A DNA stretch of 64,000 nucleotides from Clitopilus passeckerianus (GCA_944990035.1 CALYLX010000040.1:546049-610048); one strand, 5' to 3'. Shown: positions 33,316 to 45,707, counted from the first letter of the stretch. Notes: generated by a model from the letters alone, not told the origin. Numbers and translations: made by a program.

Positions 33316-35305
33316 ATGCTCTCCTCTGCGAGGTTACTCACCTTTGTTGGCCTCCCCCTCTTTGCACTGGCTGCCGGTCCGCTCCCTGTGGTCAAGAGAG
33401 ACAGTACGCCATCAACGGTTCAGCGAAATGGTCGATCCGAAGCTGCTACAACTCCCGGAGCCCTTCGTGTGACCGAAAACTCTGGAGTTTGTGGTCAGTG
33501 ATTTTGCTTGGACTGACTCCTCTTTACTACGGCTGCTCACCTGCGAATTAGAAACAACTCCTGGGGTTTACCAGGCCTCTGGATACGGCGACATTGACAC
33601 TAACAAGAGCGTATTCTTCTGGTTCTTTGAAGCACGCAACAATCCAGATACTGCTCCCCTTACTGTTTGGTTCGATGGCGGAGTAAGTTAGTTTCCAATT
33701 CGTATGATCTTCGAACTAATCTTCCCAATAGCCTGGTGTTTCCAGCATGCAGGCTCCCTTCTTTATCAATGGCCCTTGCAGAGTCAACCACAATGTCACA
33801 AACGTTGAATATAATCCGTATTCCTGGAATAACGACTCGAATCTCCTTTACATTGACCAACCCATTGGTGTCGGTTTCTCATACGGAGATGGCGTGGTCA
33901 ATAACACCAACGCTGCTGCTGCTGATGTGTGGTCGTTTATGCAAATTTGGCTCAAAGACTCGAGGTTCAGCAAGTACCAGAACGCCGAGCTTGGTCTCTG
34001 GACTGAATCGTAGGTTACCTGCTCGTGTTATGTTTTGGCTCCGGATTCTGACCGAGGGATTGCAACAGATATGGCGGCCACTATGGTCCAGCGTTTGCGG
34101 AGTACGTGTTTGATTGTCTTTTATATTCAATAGTCTGACGGTTGTTGGCAGCCACTTCCTCTCCCAGAACGCCGCCATCGCTGATGGGACTGTCTCTGGT
34201 TTGACGCTTAATCTCAAGAATCTGGGCATCGGAAACGGTCTCACTGTGTGTAACATACGTCTTACACTACTCTTTATCTGATGCTGATGAGGGTACTATA
34301 GGATGCTCTTATTCAATATGCTAATCTCACGACTTATGCTCAAAATGATCCATACCACCCACTTGTTCCGCCTGCAGACATCTCACGAGGAGAAGTATAC
34401 TGGAGCAGCCCAGCCGGTTGCAAGGAACAGGTGGGGTTTGTGTTTTCTAAATCCAAGCGCCTGTAAGCTAATGATGAGCTAGATCTTGAATTGCCAGAAC
34501 ACTGGCTCTGACACTCTATGTTTCATCGCTCAAATCTACTGCCTCAATTATCTCGTAACTCCTCTGGCTGGTGATTACAACGTGGGTGCTGGCTTGTGAC
34601 AATCCTCGATCCCATTTACTAACCTCTAACTCTACAGGTTTATGATGTTCGAACCAAAGACAGTCCATACCCAGATGATGCTGCCTTCGCCAAATTCATG
34701 GCATCGGTTCAGTCCAAGCTAGGTGCAGAAGTGGAGTGGAAGGACCTTAGTGCCGAGGTTTACGGCCTTTTTCTCCTTACCGGTGCGTCGATATCGATTT
34801 CCCAAACAAAATGCTAGTTAACATGGCTGTTTTACTCAGGTGACACGGTGAGAACTTACAAGCCTGTACTCGAGAGGGTTATGAACGCTGGCGTGAGAAC
34901 GCTTCTCTTTGACGGTGATGCTGTACGTATAGGGTTGTCCTGCTTGGCAATTTCTTACAATGGCCCCTCCTATACATAGGACTACCTGTGCAACTTCCAA
35001 GGACAAGAGGCCTTGGTCGACGCTCTCCAAACCAAGTTCGCGAAGGAATATCAGCAACAGGATTGGGCCGACTACAAAGTCGATGGACAGTCGACTGGAC
35101 AATATAAGCAAGCTGGAACGTTCTCATACCTTCGTGTCTACGGTGCTGGGCATTCATCTCCCGCATACAGTGTGAGCTCATTCTGCACTTCTTACATATA
35201 CCAATGGACTGACTTTTCGGCCAGTATGGGAAACTGGCGGCTGGTCAATCCGGTCTTCAGTATTTTAACCAGATCATATCTGGGAAGTCTTTGAGTTCTA
35301 CGTAG
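33316..35305 (+). CDS. Secreted serine carboxypeptidase C (peptidase family S10), variant substrate pocket
   Basis: S10 paralog with signal peptide (MLSSARLLTFVGLPLFALA). Exons spread from 33316 to 35305 with about nine short introns, including one between TES and YGGHYGP. The triad is intact: ESYGGHYGP, DGDADYLCN, YGAGHSSPAY. Several normally conserved pocket residues differ. WFDGGPGVSS has Asp for Asn, FFINGPCRV has Ile where A and B have Glu before GPC, and the histidine motif reads GHSSP instead of GHLVP. In yeast carboxypeptidase Y the Asn and Glu at these positions bind the C-terminal carboxylate, so this copy may have another specificity or lower exopeptidase activity (inference). The C-terminus is QYFNQIISGKSLSST. 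The reading frame is intact throughout, which argues against decay. Confidence 0.86.
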
Positions 35306-36049
35306 TGTTCCGACTATTATATCCATAACTTATGCAATTACCATCGTCTGACACGATATCTGATCGCTCTAGAATTCAAAGCCACGCCAACTTTCTTGAG
35401 GCCTCCGTTTGATGGCGTCTTTTCACGTTGTGGATCTCACGCAGTCTCCAGGACCCACTTATTAGAACAGATCGTCGATTCGCTCACCAGCTCTGTGCGA
35501 GTCCTCTGGCAGGCTGCTGTTCAACTCTCAAACTTCAAGTTGAGGCTGCCAGTGATTGAATCTCTTGAATAGGTTTTCGTGGGTCCTTGAACAACTTGAG
35601 CATAGGATCAGCGGGAGTTCTTGTTTTCTACCCTTTCCTACGCCCTCGAAGGGAAGAACGGGTGCAGAACGCGACAAAAACTTCTTCGCGGACGCGGACA
35701 CGATTAAATTTAACTATTTAGATATTGTCATACGCGTCCGTCACAAAACCACATGTCGTTACGCTGTCATGCTTCCGTGAGAATATCTCCCCTTTTCTGA
35801 CTCAAGCACCATTGCTACAATGTTTGCTGAACTTGGCTCATTCGCTCGAGTCTATCACCAATAGAATGCCACAAGCGCTCGGACGTCGGGTAAAGCACAG
35901 CATGGGCACAGCTTACTTCCTAACTTTCGAACTTCCAAAATAACACCACGCATACTCAAAAACATTATCCCTGCTCATCGAAGAGTGAGAGATACACTCT
36001 TTATGCTATCATCAAACAACAGAGGCTATTGCTGGCTTGAGTCGTCAAG
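35306..36049. other. Intergenic; 5' flank of NLR2
   Basis: No supportable gene. The short frames at 35556-35943 have no family likeness. A CTTTATGCTATC stretch about 50 bp before the NLR2 start is the only TATA-like sequence. Confidence 0.45.
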
Positions 36050-39000
36050 ATGAATCGCCTTTCGACCTATCTCCTACCTGCTAGCACCACGTTGGGAATC
36101 GTTGCGGGCGGATACATCCTATGGGAGTACGGGAGATATTCGGGTAGGCGACGAACGACGAGCCCTGGTTCCGAGCTTCTTGTTGGATCAAAAAGCTCAA
36201 TGGGTGGTATCATGGGAAGAGACCTAGAATTGGGCGAGAATGTCCCTACTACCGAGCAGGAACGGGGAGCGAACGCCAATGGAGATGCTCTACTGCTTCG
36301 GCGGTACGAATGGAATGTGTATATGAAGCTTCCACCTGCGGTTGCTGCACTCTATGAAACTACACTTCTTGGCGACATCCTTTCAAGCCTTGGAGCTACA
36401 CTGAACGAAAGGGAGGTATCCAAACTGCTTTCCGACAATACGGGCTTGCGAGGCAGCCTGCTAGAGTGTTGGGAAAGGGGCAACTTTGATGTGCTCCGCC
36501 AGCGCGGTATGTTCTTTTGACCTGACCGTCGACATTCACTGATCCGCATAATTACTGCCCAGACTTCATGATGAGACTCGTTAAGGATGTCAGTGAGGCA
36601 TCCGGGGATTCGGACAAGGGTACTTCACCTCCCGGTATCGAGATATACGGAGGAAACTTCAAGAATATTGGCGGAGATAATCTAGAAATTACCTGTAAGC
36701 AAAGCGGACATCTACTATCTCGCCCCAGTCGCTAATTTTAATCCATCCAGATTCAAGTAGGATTTTTTATCTCACCATCGTGAACTCCCTAATGATATGT
36801 AATCACAGGCGATCATCATAAAACTGTTGCAGAATGGTATTCCCCGATCGACTACCGGTTGACGCATCACGATATCTCTAAGAAACGGACTGAGAATACC
36901 GGCATATGGCTACTTGATTCTGAACCGTTCAACAAATGGCGGCAGGATCCCAGTTGTCGCATCTTGTGGTGTCCAGGCATACGTAAGGACTTTACACCTC
37001 GAAGGTACCTTATACTGAAGGGAACGTTCTACGTTTAGCCGGTGTCGGGAAGACCACGATAGCGTGAGTTCAGTTTGTCCATGAATCAAGGCCCATTCAT
37101 TGATCCTTTTTGTCAGATCGCTGGTGATCGACTATTTACGCCAGCACCGTTCAGACACTGTGGCGGTCGGGTTTGCATACTTCAACTACAAGCTTCAAGG
37201 CCAACAAAGTACAACCATGGTACTGGAATGCCTAGCAAGACAAATTTACGAGGTTTACCAAGGCACTGCCTCGTCTTCAAACCTTGAAGATTTGTACACG
37301 GTCAACCAGAAAGACTGCCCTCGGCCTCCGTCCAACGACTTACTTGCTGCTCTCTCCACCACGTGTCAACCATTTAAGCAATATTACATCGTGCTCGATG
37401 CGCTTGACGAGTACTTGGAAAATTACAATATAGAAGGCGTTTTTCATCTACTTTCGACACTGGTCTCCCTTGGCGATATGGTCAAGTTGCTTGTAACATC
37501 ACGAATCCTTGATGGGATGGAAGGGCTATTTCGAGAATTCGACGCAATCAGAGAAGACATTACGGCAAACAACGAAGACATGACCACGTACCTCACGAAT
37601 AGGATCGAAACCGCGGGGTTTCGCTTTGAGATCTCCCATTCATTATCAAAGGAGATCGTGGAAAAAGTAAAGGACGCCGCCGGGGGAAGGTGAGATTCTA
37701 TTCTACTTAAGTATCTATTCCATGTTTGCTGAACATCACTTTGACTAGATTTCTCATGGCAGAGTTCCACATGAACACGCTTGCAGAACAACTCAATCGT
37801 GGCAGCCTTAAGGATGCTCTGGCTGACCTTCCTCATGGGATTGATGCCACTTACGAACGAGTTCTTCAAAGAATTAAGACCTACCCTAAATCGCATATGG
37901 AACTTGCGATGATGACATTGACTTGGGTCGCTTGCTCGAAGCGGCGTCTGTCCGTCAGCGAGCTCCAGCACGCATTGGCCATCATACCTGGGTTGAGAAG
38001 CATAGGAGACTATGTGACATCAATGCCAACAATAACTTCATTATGTGCTGGCCTGGTCACTGTTCGAGATGAGCGGGTTATATTTGTTCGTAAGTATCCG
38101 CTTAGTTGTGTTAAACTCGGCTATTAACTTTTCATCCTCTCAGATTTCACTGCTCAGGACTTCTTCGACAACCCTCGCATCCAATCCGAGTACTTTCCCA
38201 GCGCAGAAGGATCAATGTTGAGAAAGTGCATCGCCTACCTATCCCTCCCGCTATGCATTGATGTATGCCAACGCTACTCCTGGCGGTTGATATCCCATCG
38301 AATCCCTTTCTACGACTATGCCGTCATCCACCTAGGGTTTCACAGCCAAGGCCTACCAGAAGGGGCTTCAGAAGACCTTGATGCTCTCCTGACAAGCGAC
38401 TATGAAGCTGCTCGCCTCTTCAGTATCCATCTTAATCGATTTCTGCCGGAGGACGATAATCTAGCACCATCCCCTGTTTTCCTCGCTATCTACTATGACC
38501 GAGCTGCCATACTCCCATCCCTCCTTACCGCCCTGAAAGAGGTTCCATTAACAGTGCTTCGTAGGACGCCACTTGCATATGCAGCCCGCTCAGGAAAAAC
38601 AGCATGCGTGGAAGCGATGGTTGAGTGGTACAAAGCACAGTCGAACGTCGACAACCATTTCGCTGCGGCCTCACCTGAGGATGGTCCGGAGGCAAGTGAA
38701 CCATCCTCTAAAAACCTGGTCAATACAAGTGATCCCGATTGGATATTCCTCGCCAGCCACGACAGCATCGATACCAACCTACCAGGCAGCGACGGAAGAA
38801 CACCGTTGCACCACGCCGTTGCCAATGATCACGAAGGAGTGGTGGCTCTCCTGCTTACCTGCAACGGCATTAATGTCAACATGGCGGATAACCAAGGAAG
38901 AACACCGTTGATTCATGCCGCTATATGTCGCAACAAAACGGTGGTAGCCGTCTTGCTCAACGCCCACGGCATTCATATCAACTCAGAGGACAATGAAGGA

Positions 39001-40253
39001 AGGACGCCATTGAGTTACGCGGCTGTGCGAGGTGACAAAGTGCTTGTCTCGCTCTTCCTTGCCTGCAACGGCATCAACATCAACTTGGTGGACAGCAAAG
39101 GAAGATCCCCATTAAACTACGCAGCTACCCATGGCAACAAAGCCGTGGTGGCACTTTTGCTCGCCTGCGACGGGATTGACACCAACTTTGCGGACAAGCA
39201 AGGAAGAACACCATTAAATCGTGCAGCTGCACAAGGCCACGAAGCAGTGGCGGCACTCCTCCTTGGTTCGAACAACATTGATGTCAACATGGTGGATGGT
39301 AGAGGAAGGACAGCATTGAGCCATGCAGTTGAAGGTGGTTATGAGGCAATTGTCAAGCTTTTGCTCTGCCACCAGGGAATCAATGTCAACTCAGCGGAGT
39401 CGGACGGGTGGACACCGTTGATCTGGGCAGTGCAGGGAGGACGGCAAGACATAGTGGAGCTCCTATTGAGCGTTGAGGGCGTCGATGTAAATTTGGCGGA
39501 GTCAGATGGATGGACGCCATTGATCTGGGCAGCTCAGGGTGGCCAGGATGCGGTGGCGAAACTCTTGCTCGGCCACCACGACATCGATATCAATTTGGCA
39601 GATGCCGAAGGGAGGTCAGCTCTCAGCCATGCAGCCGAACATGGCTACGAAGCAGTGGCAGAGCTCTTGCTCACTCACGATGCCATCGACATCAACTCAG
39701 CAGAGTCAGACGGATGGACCCCGTTGATTTGGGCAGCTCAAGCTGGCAAGGAGGGAGTGGTGGGGCTCTTGCTCACCCATGATAACGTTGATATCAACCT
39801 GGTTGACGGAGAGGAAGGACCGCACTAAGTCGTGCAGCTGAACAAGGCTATGAGGCAGTGGTCGCCCACTTTCTTCGTCACGGTGCCGTCGATATTAACC
39901 TCGCGGACGCCAATGGATGGACACCGCTGTTCTGGGCTTCTTCCCGGTACCATGAAGCAGCCGTCGAACATCTTTTAGGCCACCCCGACACTGCTTTGAA
40001 CGGGCAAGACGTCAAGGGAGGAACTGCACTCAGCAGAGCGATTGCCAAAAGGGATGGTGCAACCAAGGCCTCTGGGATTGACGCCGCCAAGCCAATTATC
40101 AAACTTCTACTCTCGCAAGGTGGTCTAGACGTCAATATACCAGACAATCAGGGCAAAAATCCACTCTCCCATGCACAGAAACGCGCAGTGGATGACCAGC
40201 GGTGGCAGGAGGTTTGCGACTTGCTTCGAGAAAGGGGAGCTATAGAGCCTTGA
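36050..40253 (+). CDS. NLR2: signal-anchor NACHT ankyrin-repeat receptor (one frame break)
   Basis: Paralog of NLR1 with the same domains. N-terminal hydrophobic anchor (LPASTTLGIVAGGYILW), helical region, EIYGGNFKNIGGDN, P-loop PGVGKTTIA, Walker B YIVLDALDEYLE, VTSR, a winged-helix-like part (DATYERVLQRI, CAGLVTVRDE) and 14 ankyrin repeats of 34 residues. Exons: 36050-36506, 36563-36694, microexon 36751-36756, 36809-36982, P-loop exon 37039-37063, 37117-37689, 37749 to about 38090, then about 38145 to the end. The ankyrin frame breaks at about 39811-39814: one base is missing in GGAGAGGAAGG, giving a stop at 39826-39828, while three and a half further repeats continue in the next frame to 40253. 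If real, the receptor loses those repeats; it could equally be a consensus error. Confidence 0.82.
36751..36756 (+). other. Six-nucleotide microexon of NLR2
   Basis: ATTCAA lies between acceptor catccag and donor gtaggat. It joins exon 2 (phase 1) to the exon at 36809 and yields Thr-Tyr-Ser-Ser-Asp-His-His. The identical ATTCAA in the same place in NLR1 (3008-3013, minus), with its own gtaag donor and tctag acceptor, supports it. Confidence 0.7.
38773..40250 (+). repeat. Ankyrin repeat array of NLR2
   Basis: Fourteen 34-residue repeats. Types beginning GRTPL or GRTAL (about 38790-39400) give way to a section in which GWTPLIWAAQ units alternate with GRSALSHAAE units (about 39400-39830). The units are less alike at DNA level than in NLR1. 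The frame break at 39811 falls at the boundary between repeats 10 and 11. Confidence 0.75.
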
Positions 40254-40473
40254 AGTCCTGAGACTGCCAGTGCTCCGGTGATGCTCGTGATCCCTACTTC
40301 ATCAGTTCTTCCAATCGTGTGCACGATTCGATTAGGGTAGTATTTATATCTGCGTGTCAAGCCTATTGTTATGTAGCAAAAACATTGATGGCCTGGTACA
40401 ATTGCAGTAAATTCACGTTGATGGGGACTACCAACTCATATCATGCCCTCACTACAACTTGAAGCAAAGGTTT

Positions 40474-43034
40474 TCAAACTTGATTCGAGGACTTGATGAT
40501 ATCCGCAGCCTGGTATAACTCGATCAGGAAGGCATTCGTCGATACAGAACCATCCTACATACCTTCTCAGCAATCGCGTAGATAGTCGTCATCGGATGGG
40601 CAGCGATATGTATCGGAATAACCGAAGCATCCACCTGGGAAGAAGGGTAAATTTCCGTGAGCATCCACTCATTGCGGGTGCTAAGTAAAACCTACAACTC
40701 TGAGATTCTTCGTGCCATAAACCTTCAGCTCATGATCTACAACTCCTCTTTCCTCTCTCGGGAACATAGCCGTGGTACCAATAGGGTGGAAACTCGTATC
40801 AACCTGCTTTCTAACTGCATCTTCCAGCTCCGCTTGCGTTTGGACGGACGTTCCTGGATGGATTTCGTGTTCAACGATGGATTTCAGTGCGTCTGAGGCG
40901 AAGATCTTCCGTCCGAGCCTGATTCCGCTTGCGAGGACCGCTACGTCGACAGGGTTATCAAGCACGAAAAAGTCGATGGCCGGTGATGCCAATGGGTCCG
41001 TGGATGTGATGTGTACGGTGCCACGGGAATAGGGATGTGGTGCGATAATGGTCATTCCAATGTAGTTCTTTCCAGGGTCAGGAAGTGGTTTCGTTGGCGT
41101 AGGTAACAGCCAGTTCGCTAGGATGATTCTGTCGCGAATTGAGCAAAATTAGGGCTGAATTTTGTTCGTAACCCTGAGAGAGCTTACTCAATCTGGCTGA
41201 TCTCTTTGTTGGTTTCATCGTTCATCCATTCTTGCAACAACTTGAAGGAAGCGGGATGACGGTCGTCAGGAGTAATAGCAGCTGCCGCATTGCGAACGTG
41301 CTGCTCTTCATCCAATCGATCGAGAGGGATGAAAGAGAAATGAAGCCCAACGGTTGAAAATCTGCCTTTCTTTTCGGTCTGGCTGTAGAAAGAGGCGGGT
41401 CGGCATTCCCTGACTGATCTTTGCGCGAAATGATCAAACTTACAAAAGCGCGACTTCCTGAGCAGCCCTTTCAGGAACCCGTACGGCGTCGTTGGACTCA
41501 ATACCCTCTTTTAGTTCCATGACGAGGTAAGTGGTGAAATGGTCCTGGTGATATATTCCTTGTCAGATTTATGCCTCAAGCAATTATAATGGTAACCGAC
41601 CTCTGTGGAAGCTTCGTCAGGCCGAATCCTCAGACTATTGGGAAACGCACTCACGGAGGTTAGAACCCACTCCTGGGAGGTCAACAAGGGGCTTGATCCC
41701 ATGTTTACCGAGAATGGTGGGATCGCCAATACCTAGACCCGAGCAAATCAGCAAGAGACCTTTCATTTTTGAATCTTGCTCACCTGAGAGTTCAAGTAGC
41801 TGTGGGGTCTTGATACTGCCCGCGGACAGAATGACTTCTTTACGGGCTATGATCTTGAGTGTCTCGGACTGTCCTTCCTTGAGGTACTCGACAGCCTCCG
41901 CGACTACACCGTCGGCCCCATTATCCGCTCTGAACACGATGCGAGTCGCGTTAGCACCGGTAATGATGATCAAGTTCTTCTGTTCTTGAACGGGGTTGTA
42001 GTAGCCTTCTGCTGCCGAGACTCGAGTTTTCTTTTCTGGGTCGATCGCCCAAGGACTGGCCCAGAAACCAATATTGTTGCCGCTCATCTAGGCAGGGGCA
42101 GATCGCGCGGTTCAGAACCTCAATTCCATAACGCAGAATTGGGACTTACAGGATTGGTATTGTGGGGAATCCCTGCCTCCTCGAAGCCCTTAACGAGGTC
42201 GGGATAATATGAAGGCATGTGCTGAGGCAACGTGTTTGGGATAGGCCCGGATCCGTATAAGCCGGGATCAGGCTTGACCTTCCAAGTCTCGATGTCGTTT
42301 TCTTGGTATGCAAGATGTTGGCTCTGGGAGGATAGAGTTAAGATCGATTAGTTGTAGCATCATACTGTAGAAATACCTTCTTGAAGTACTTTGCGAATTC
42401 CTTGCCATTCCATCCCTTGGCGCCGAGTCTTTCAAATGCTAGTAGCCTGTGAGGGAATGCAGCCTCGCTTCTGGTTGGAGTTACTCGCCATCATATTCAT
42501 GGGCAGGAGCCCTAACGATGCAATCAAGTCAGTGGATGAAACATTCGTTCATGATAGGAGGGCGCTCACCGCCCAAGAGACATCAGATTAAGCTTCAATG
42601 AAAATGATTAGTTTCTAGAAACGTTGGTCTCTTCAGAGAGGAAACTGACGTTGCTTGACCCGCCCAAACTCTTGCCTCTATGAATGACGCGTTATTTCAA
42701 TGCAGAATGCAGAAGATGCGTTCAACTAACCTAGGGATGTAAATCGATTTGTTATTGGCGTGGACTTGGGGAGTGCTGAGAAAACCCCAATCAACCTTCT
42801 TGTTTCCCCAATTCCTTGTCGCTAATCCTAACATATCATAGTTGAGCCCGAAATTCCGGCAACCTCATAACTGCAGAGCTCACCTGGAACCTGGGTGTTC
42901 ATGTCTTGACGAAGGTCGCCTCCGGCTTCAAGAACACAGACTGTGACCTGCTGATCTTCGGCAAGCCGACATGCAAGGGCTAGCCCAGCGTTGCCTCCTC
43001 CAACCACAACATAATCGAACGAGTCCGACGACAT
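40474..43034 (-). CDS. GMC oxidoreductase 1 (aryl-alcohol-oxidase-like, FAD)
   Basis: GMC flavoproteins oxidise alcohols or sugars and pass electrons to oxygen or quinones; wood- and litter-decaying fungi use them to make hydrogen peroxide. The start at 43034 gives FDYVVVGGGNAGLALACRLA (dinucleotide fold) and VCVLEAGGD. Then come VDWGFLSTPQVHA, GKSLGGSSN joined by an intron to LNLMSLGR, LGAKGWNGKEFAKYF, ILSAGSIKTPQLLELSG (GMC signature 2), the first catalytic-region His in HPIGTTAMFPREE, and a last part with VVDASVIPIHIAAHPMTTIY carrying the second His. About ten introns are required. There is no signal peptide at the N-terminus, unlike secreted aryl-alcohol oxidases, so it may be intracellular. 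It diverges from NLR3 across 600 bp. Paralog: GMC2. Confidence 0.85.
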
Positions 43035-43635
43035 ATTCAGCGTTCTGAGGATGAATCAGGGGAGAATCAGTTTCGAGGAGTAAAAGAGATTGTCATGCTC
43101 AGCTCACTTTTATAGTTCATTCCTTGGTCACCTGTTCTGGGCGCTCTTAGGACCTGCTCCATCAGTGCCGTGGAATGCCGCAAGGGACCCACGTATGATG
43201 GAAGGCGAAGGCAACCGGTTTGATTCTTTCCATTATATTTGCGATTTAAGAGGAACCATGTTTGAGATGACGAGAAGGGGAAGGGTGCACAGCGCTCGCT
43301 GAAGTTCTTAACGTTTCGGTGGGCTATCGTGGTTCCGAGGTGGCTGTGCCGCTTATGTGAGCGCCATCATTCCTATAGGCCTCATGCTTTTGCGCTACCA
43401 AGGATCCAGGATCGGCTTTCCATCCTTAACACTCAGGCATGAACTACTGCTTTATAATTGCAGAAATGCACTTATAGAGTGTATCAATCTTGGGAAAAAT
43501 TCCTAGAAGAGCTTCGTCAAAGATGTCAAAGACTTTCGCATGTGCAACTATCGGCCCAAAGGAGTTTCCTTACATATCAAGCCCGTTCAGGACCTGCCAA
43601 CTTGAAGCCTAGTGCCTTGCCCCGTACCATCACCG
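43035..43635. promoter_or_regulatory. Divergent gap between GMC1 and NLR3
   Basis: Both genes start at its ends, so it carries both promoters. A frame at 43458-43691 overlaps the NLR3 start in another phase and is not supported. No obvious TATA box. Confidence 0.35.
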
Positions 43636-45707
43636 ATGTCTGGCGCTCTGCCTTCAACTCGCCCAGCGAGCGCCAGCATAGGGCTCCATAATTCTGCTGT
43701 AACAAGCCTACGAGACACGTACCTCAATGTTAACCAGTATTTGTCCTCGAGCAAAGGTACTTTGTTCGTCTGCACTCAATTGTAAGCTGAAACTGACTTA
43801 ACTCAACAGCCGTAGACGCGAAACAGACACTGCAGGAGCACGTTGCTTTCGGTGCCCTATTCAACTCGAACGATCGCTTTGACCCTCCGGCATGCCATCC
43901 CGACACCCGCGTCGCCGTGCTGGAGGCAATTGACCAGTGGGCCAGAGGACTGGATGGCGTTTCACAGCCGATAATGTGGCTTCGAGGTCCAGCGGGAGCT
44001 GGAAAATCCGCGATTGCTCAGACATCAGCCGAACGATGGGAGGCTACACAAATTCTGGCAGCCAGCTTCTTCTTTTCAAGGATCGCTACCAAGCGTAATG
44101 AGAAGAAGTACCTCATCCCAACCATTGCATACCAACTCTCCCTCTCGATTCCGTCTACTTGGCCATACATAGAACGCGCAATCCTCCGTGACGTTGGCCT
44201 GTTCGAGAAGAACCTACAAACCCAAGTATCAGAGCTCATCGTGGCTCCTTTGAAAGCTGCGGCTTCCGAAGGTTTCATTACCTGGCAAGTCGTCGTTATT
44301 GACGGGCCCGACGAATGTTCTCTTGACTATGACAACCAGAACCACGAGGAGCAACAGCGTGAAATCCTGGATGCTATCGCATTAGCGACAAAGGACCCCA
44401 ATTTTCCCCTTCGATTCCTAATCTGTAGTCGGCCCGAACGGCAAATCCGGACAAGTTTCAACCAGAAACCACTTCTCAGCTTAGCGTCTCTAATTACTCT
44501 GGATTCTACGCAGCATCCAAACGCAGACATCGAATTGTACCTTCAGTGCAAGTTTCGCGAAATCAAACAGAACCATCCTTACCTCGGCACGTCGTGGCCG
44601 CCAGTAAACACGATTCCGATGCTGCTTGCAAAGTCCTCAGGCCAGTTTATCTACGCAGCAGTTGTCATTCGGTATCTTCAGCAGCCTCGCATCGATCCTC
44701 GAGTAGGCCTTGAGACCATCATAGGTCTCAATTCCCCCAATGACCAGCATGATACGCCGTTCGCGGCACTCGATACTCTATATATCCATATCCTGGAATC
44801 GATCGCACCACATTCACTCCCCCCTGTCACCAAAATATTGGAGCTTCTGTGTTTTGGCGAAGCTGCAAAGCCGAGCGGCGACTGGGTCCCATCATGGACT
44901 GTCTTCTCCCCACGTCATTGTAGGCACCTATCACCTGTTTTCATCGAGAAGTACCTTTTCCTTCCGTTCGGCCAGGCATACCTGCACCTCGTGGACCTAC
45001 ACTCTATCATAGAAGTTCCTCCTGAAGAAAAGGCCAGGGATCTTCCAATCCGTTTTCTCCATGCTTCATTTGGTGACTTCCTGGTAGACCCTTTACGATC
45101 TGGCACTTTCCACATCCCGAAGCCAGATGCCTTCCTTCACTTGCAACTTCTTCGCTTAAAGCATGTGCTACTTCAAGTCGTCTCGCCTGATGCCCTAGAA
45201 AGCCAAGGTTATACCGAGAATGGGTTCGTCCTGGAACTAAGAACAGGTTTAGGACTATCCAACCTCCCACCTTCAGCAGAGCTCGCCAAAGGAGTGGCCG
45301 TGTTGGTAGAAGATGATGATGGTGCATTTGGACACTACGTTCAAAATCTCAATTTACCACTTCCCGTCTTGGACAGTTACACCCGAAATCCGAAGATTAT
45401 GGAATATTTATTGCAACCGGATTACCTAGAGACAACGGTGGTCTGGTATTTGAAGGTATGTTAACCGTTTCCAAACTTGATCTCGCGTGTTCTCAGACAT
45501 CTCTTCCAGAAATGCGACATTACTCTGAAGCAACTCTCCCTGTTTCATTACGCTTATAGTTGGGTTTGGATTTTGACCTTCGGGCTATTTCGCGTAACTC
45601 TACCTGACCTGGATGCACTTTCGAGGAGAGAGGCTTTCATGCGTTGCCTAGTTGTCTTTGGCCTGGTTTTCGTTATATATCTGCATGGACAATATACCTC
45701 TCCATAA
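43636..45707 (+). CDS. NLR3: NACHT protein with C-terminal membrane segment
   Basis: 654-residue NACHT-type STAND NTPase without sensor repeats. Exons: 43636-43756, 43810-45455, 45510-45707. The N-terminus is short (MSGALPSTRPASASIGLHN). The common agaric lead-in DRFDPPACHPDTR precedes the P-loop GPAGAGKSAIAQ. The Walker-B region reads VVVIDGPDECS, with Pro where most relatives have Leu, followed by FLICSRPERQIR. FLHASFGDFLVDP marks the conserved winged-helix/C-terminal part. The last exon, reached by acceptor cttccag, adds hydrophobic stretches WVWILTFGLF and CLVVFGLVFVIYLHG, so the C-terminus may insert in a membrane; NLR4 lacks this. An alternative acceptor (ttctcag) would end in 22 residues instead. 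Role as receptor or executioner is inference. Confidence 0.75.

Noticed and set aside
30000..43000. A secondary-metabolite cluster
   Set aside because: S10 and GMC genes can occur in such clusters, but there is no polyketide synthase, NRPS, terpene synthase, P450 or transporter in the window.
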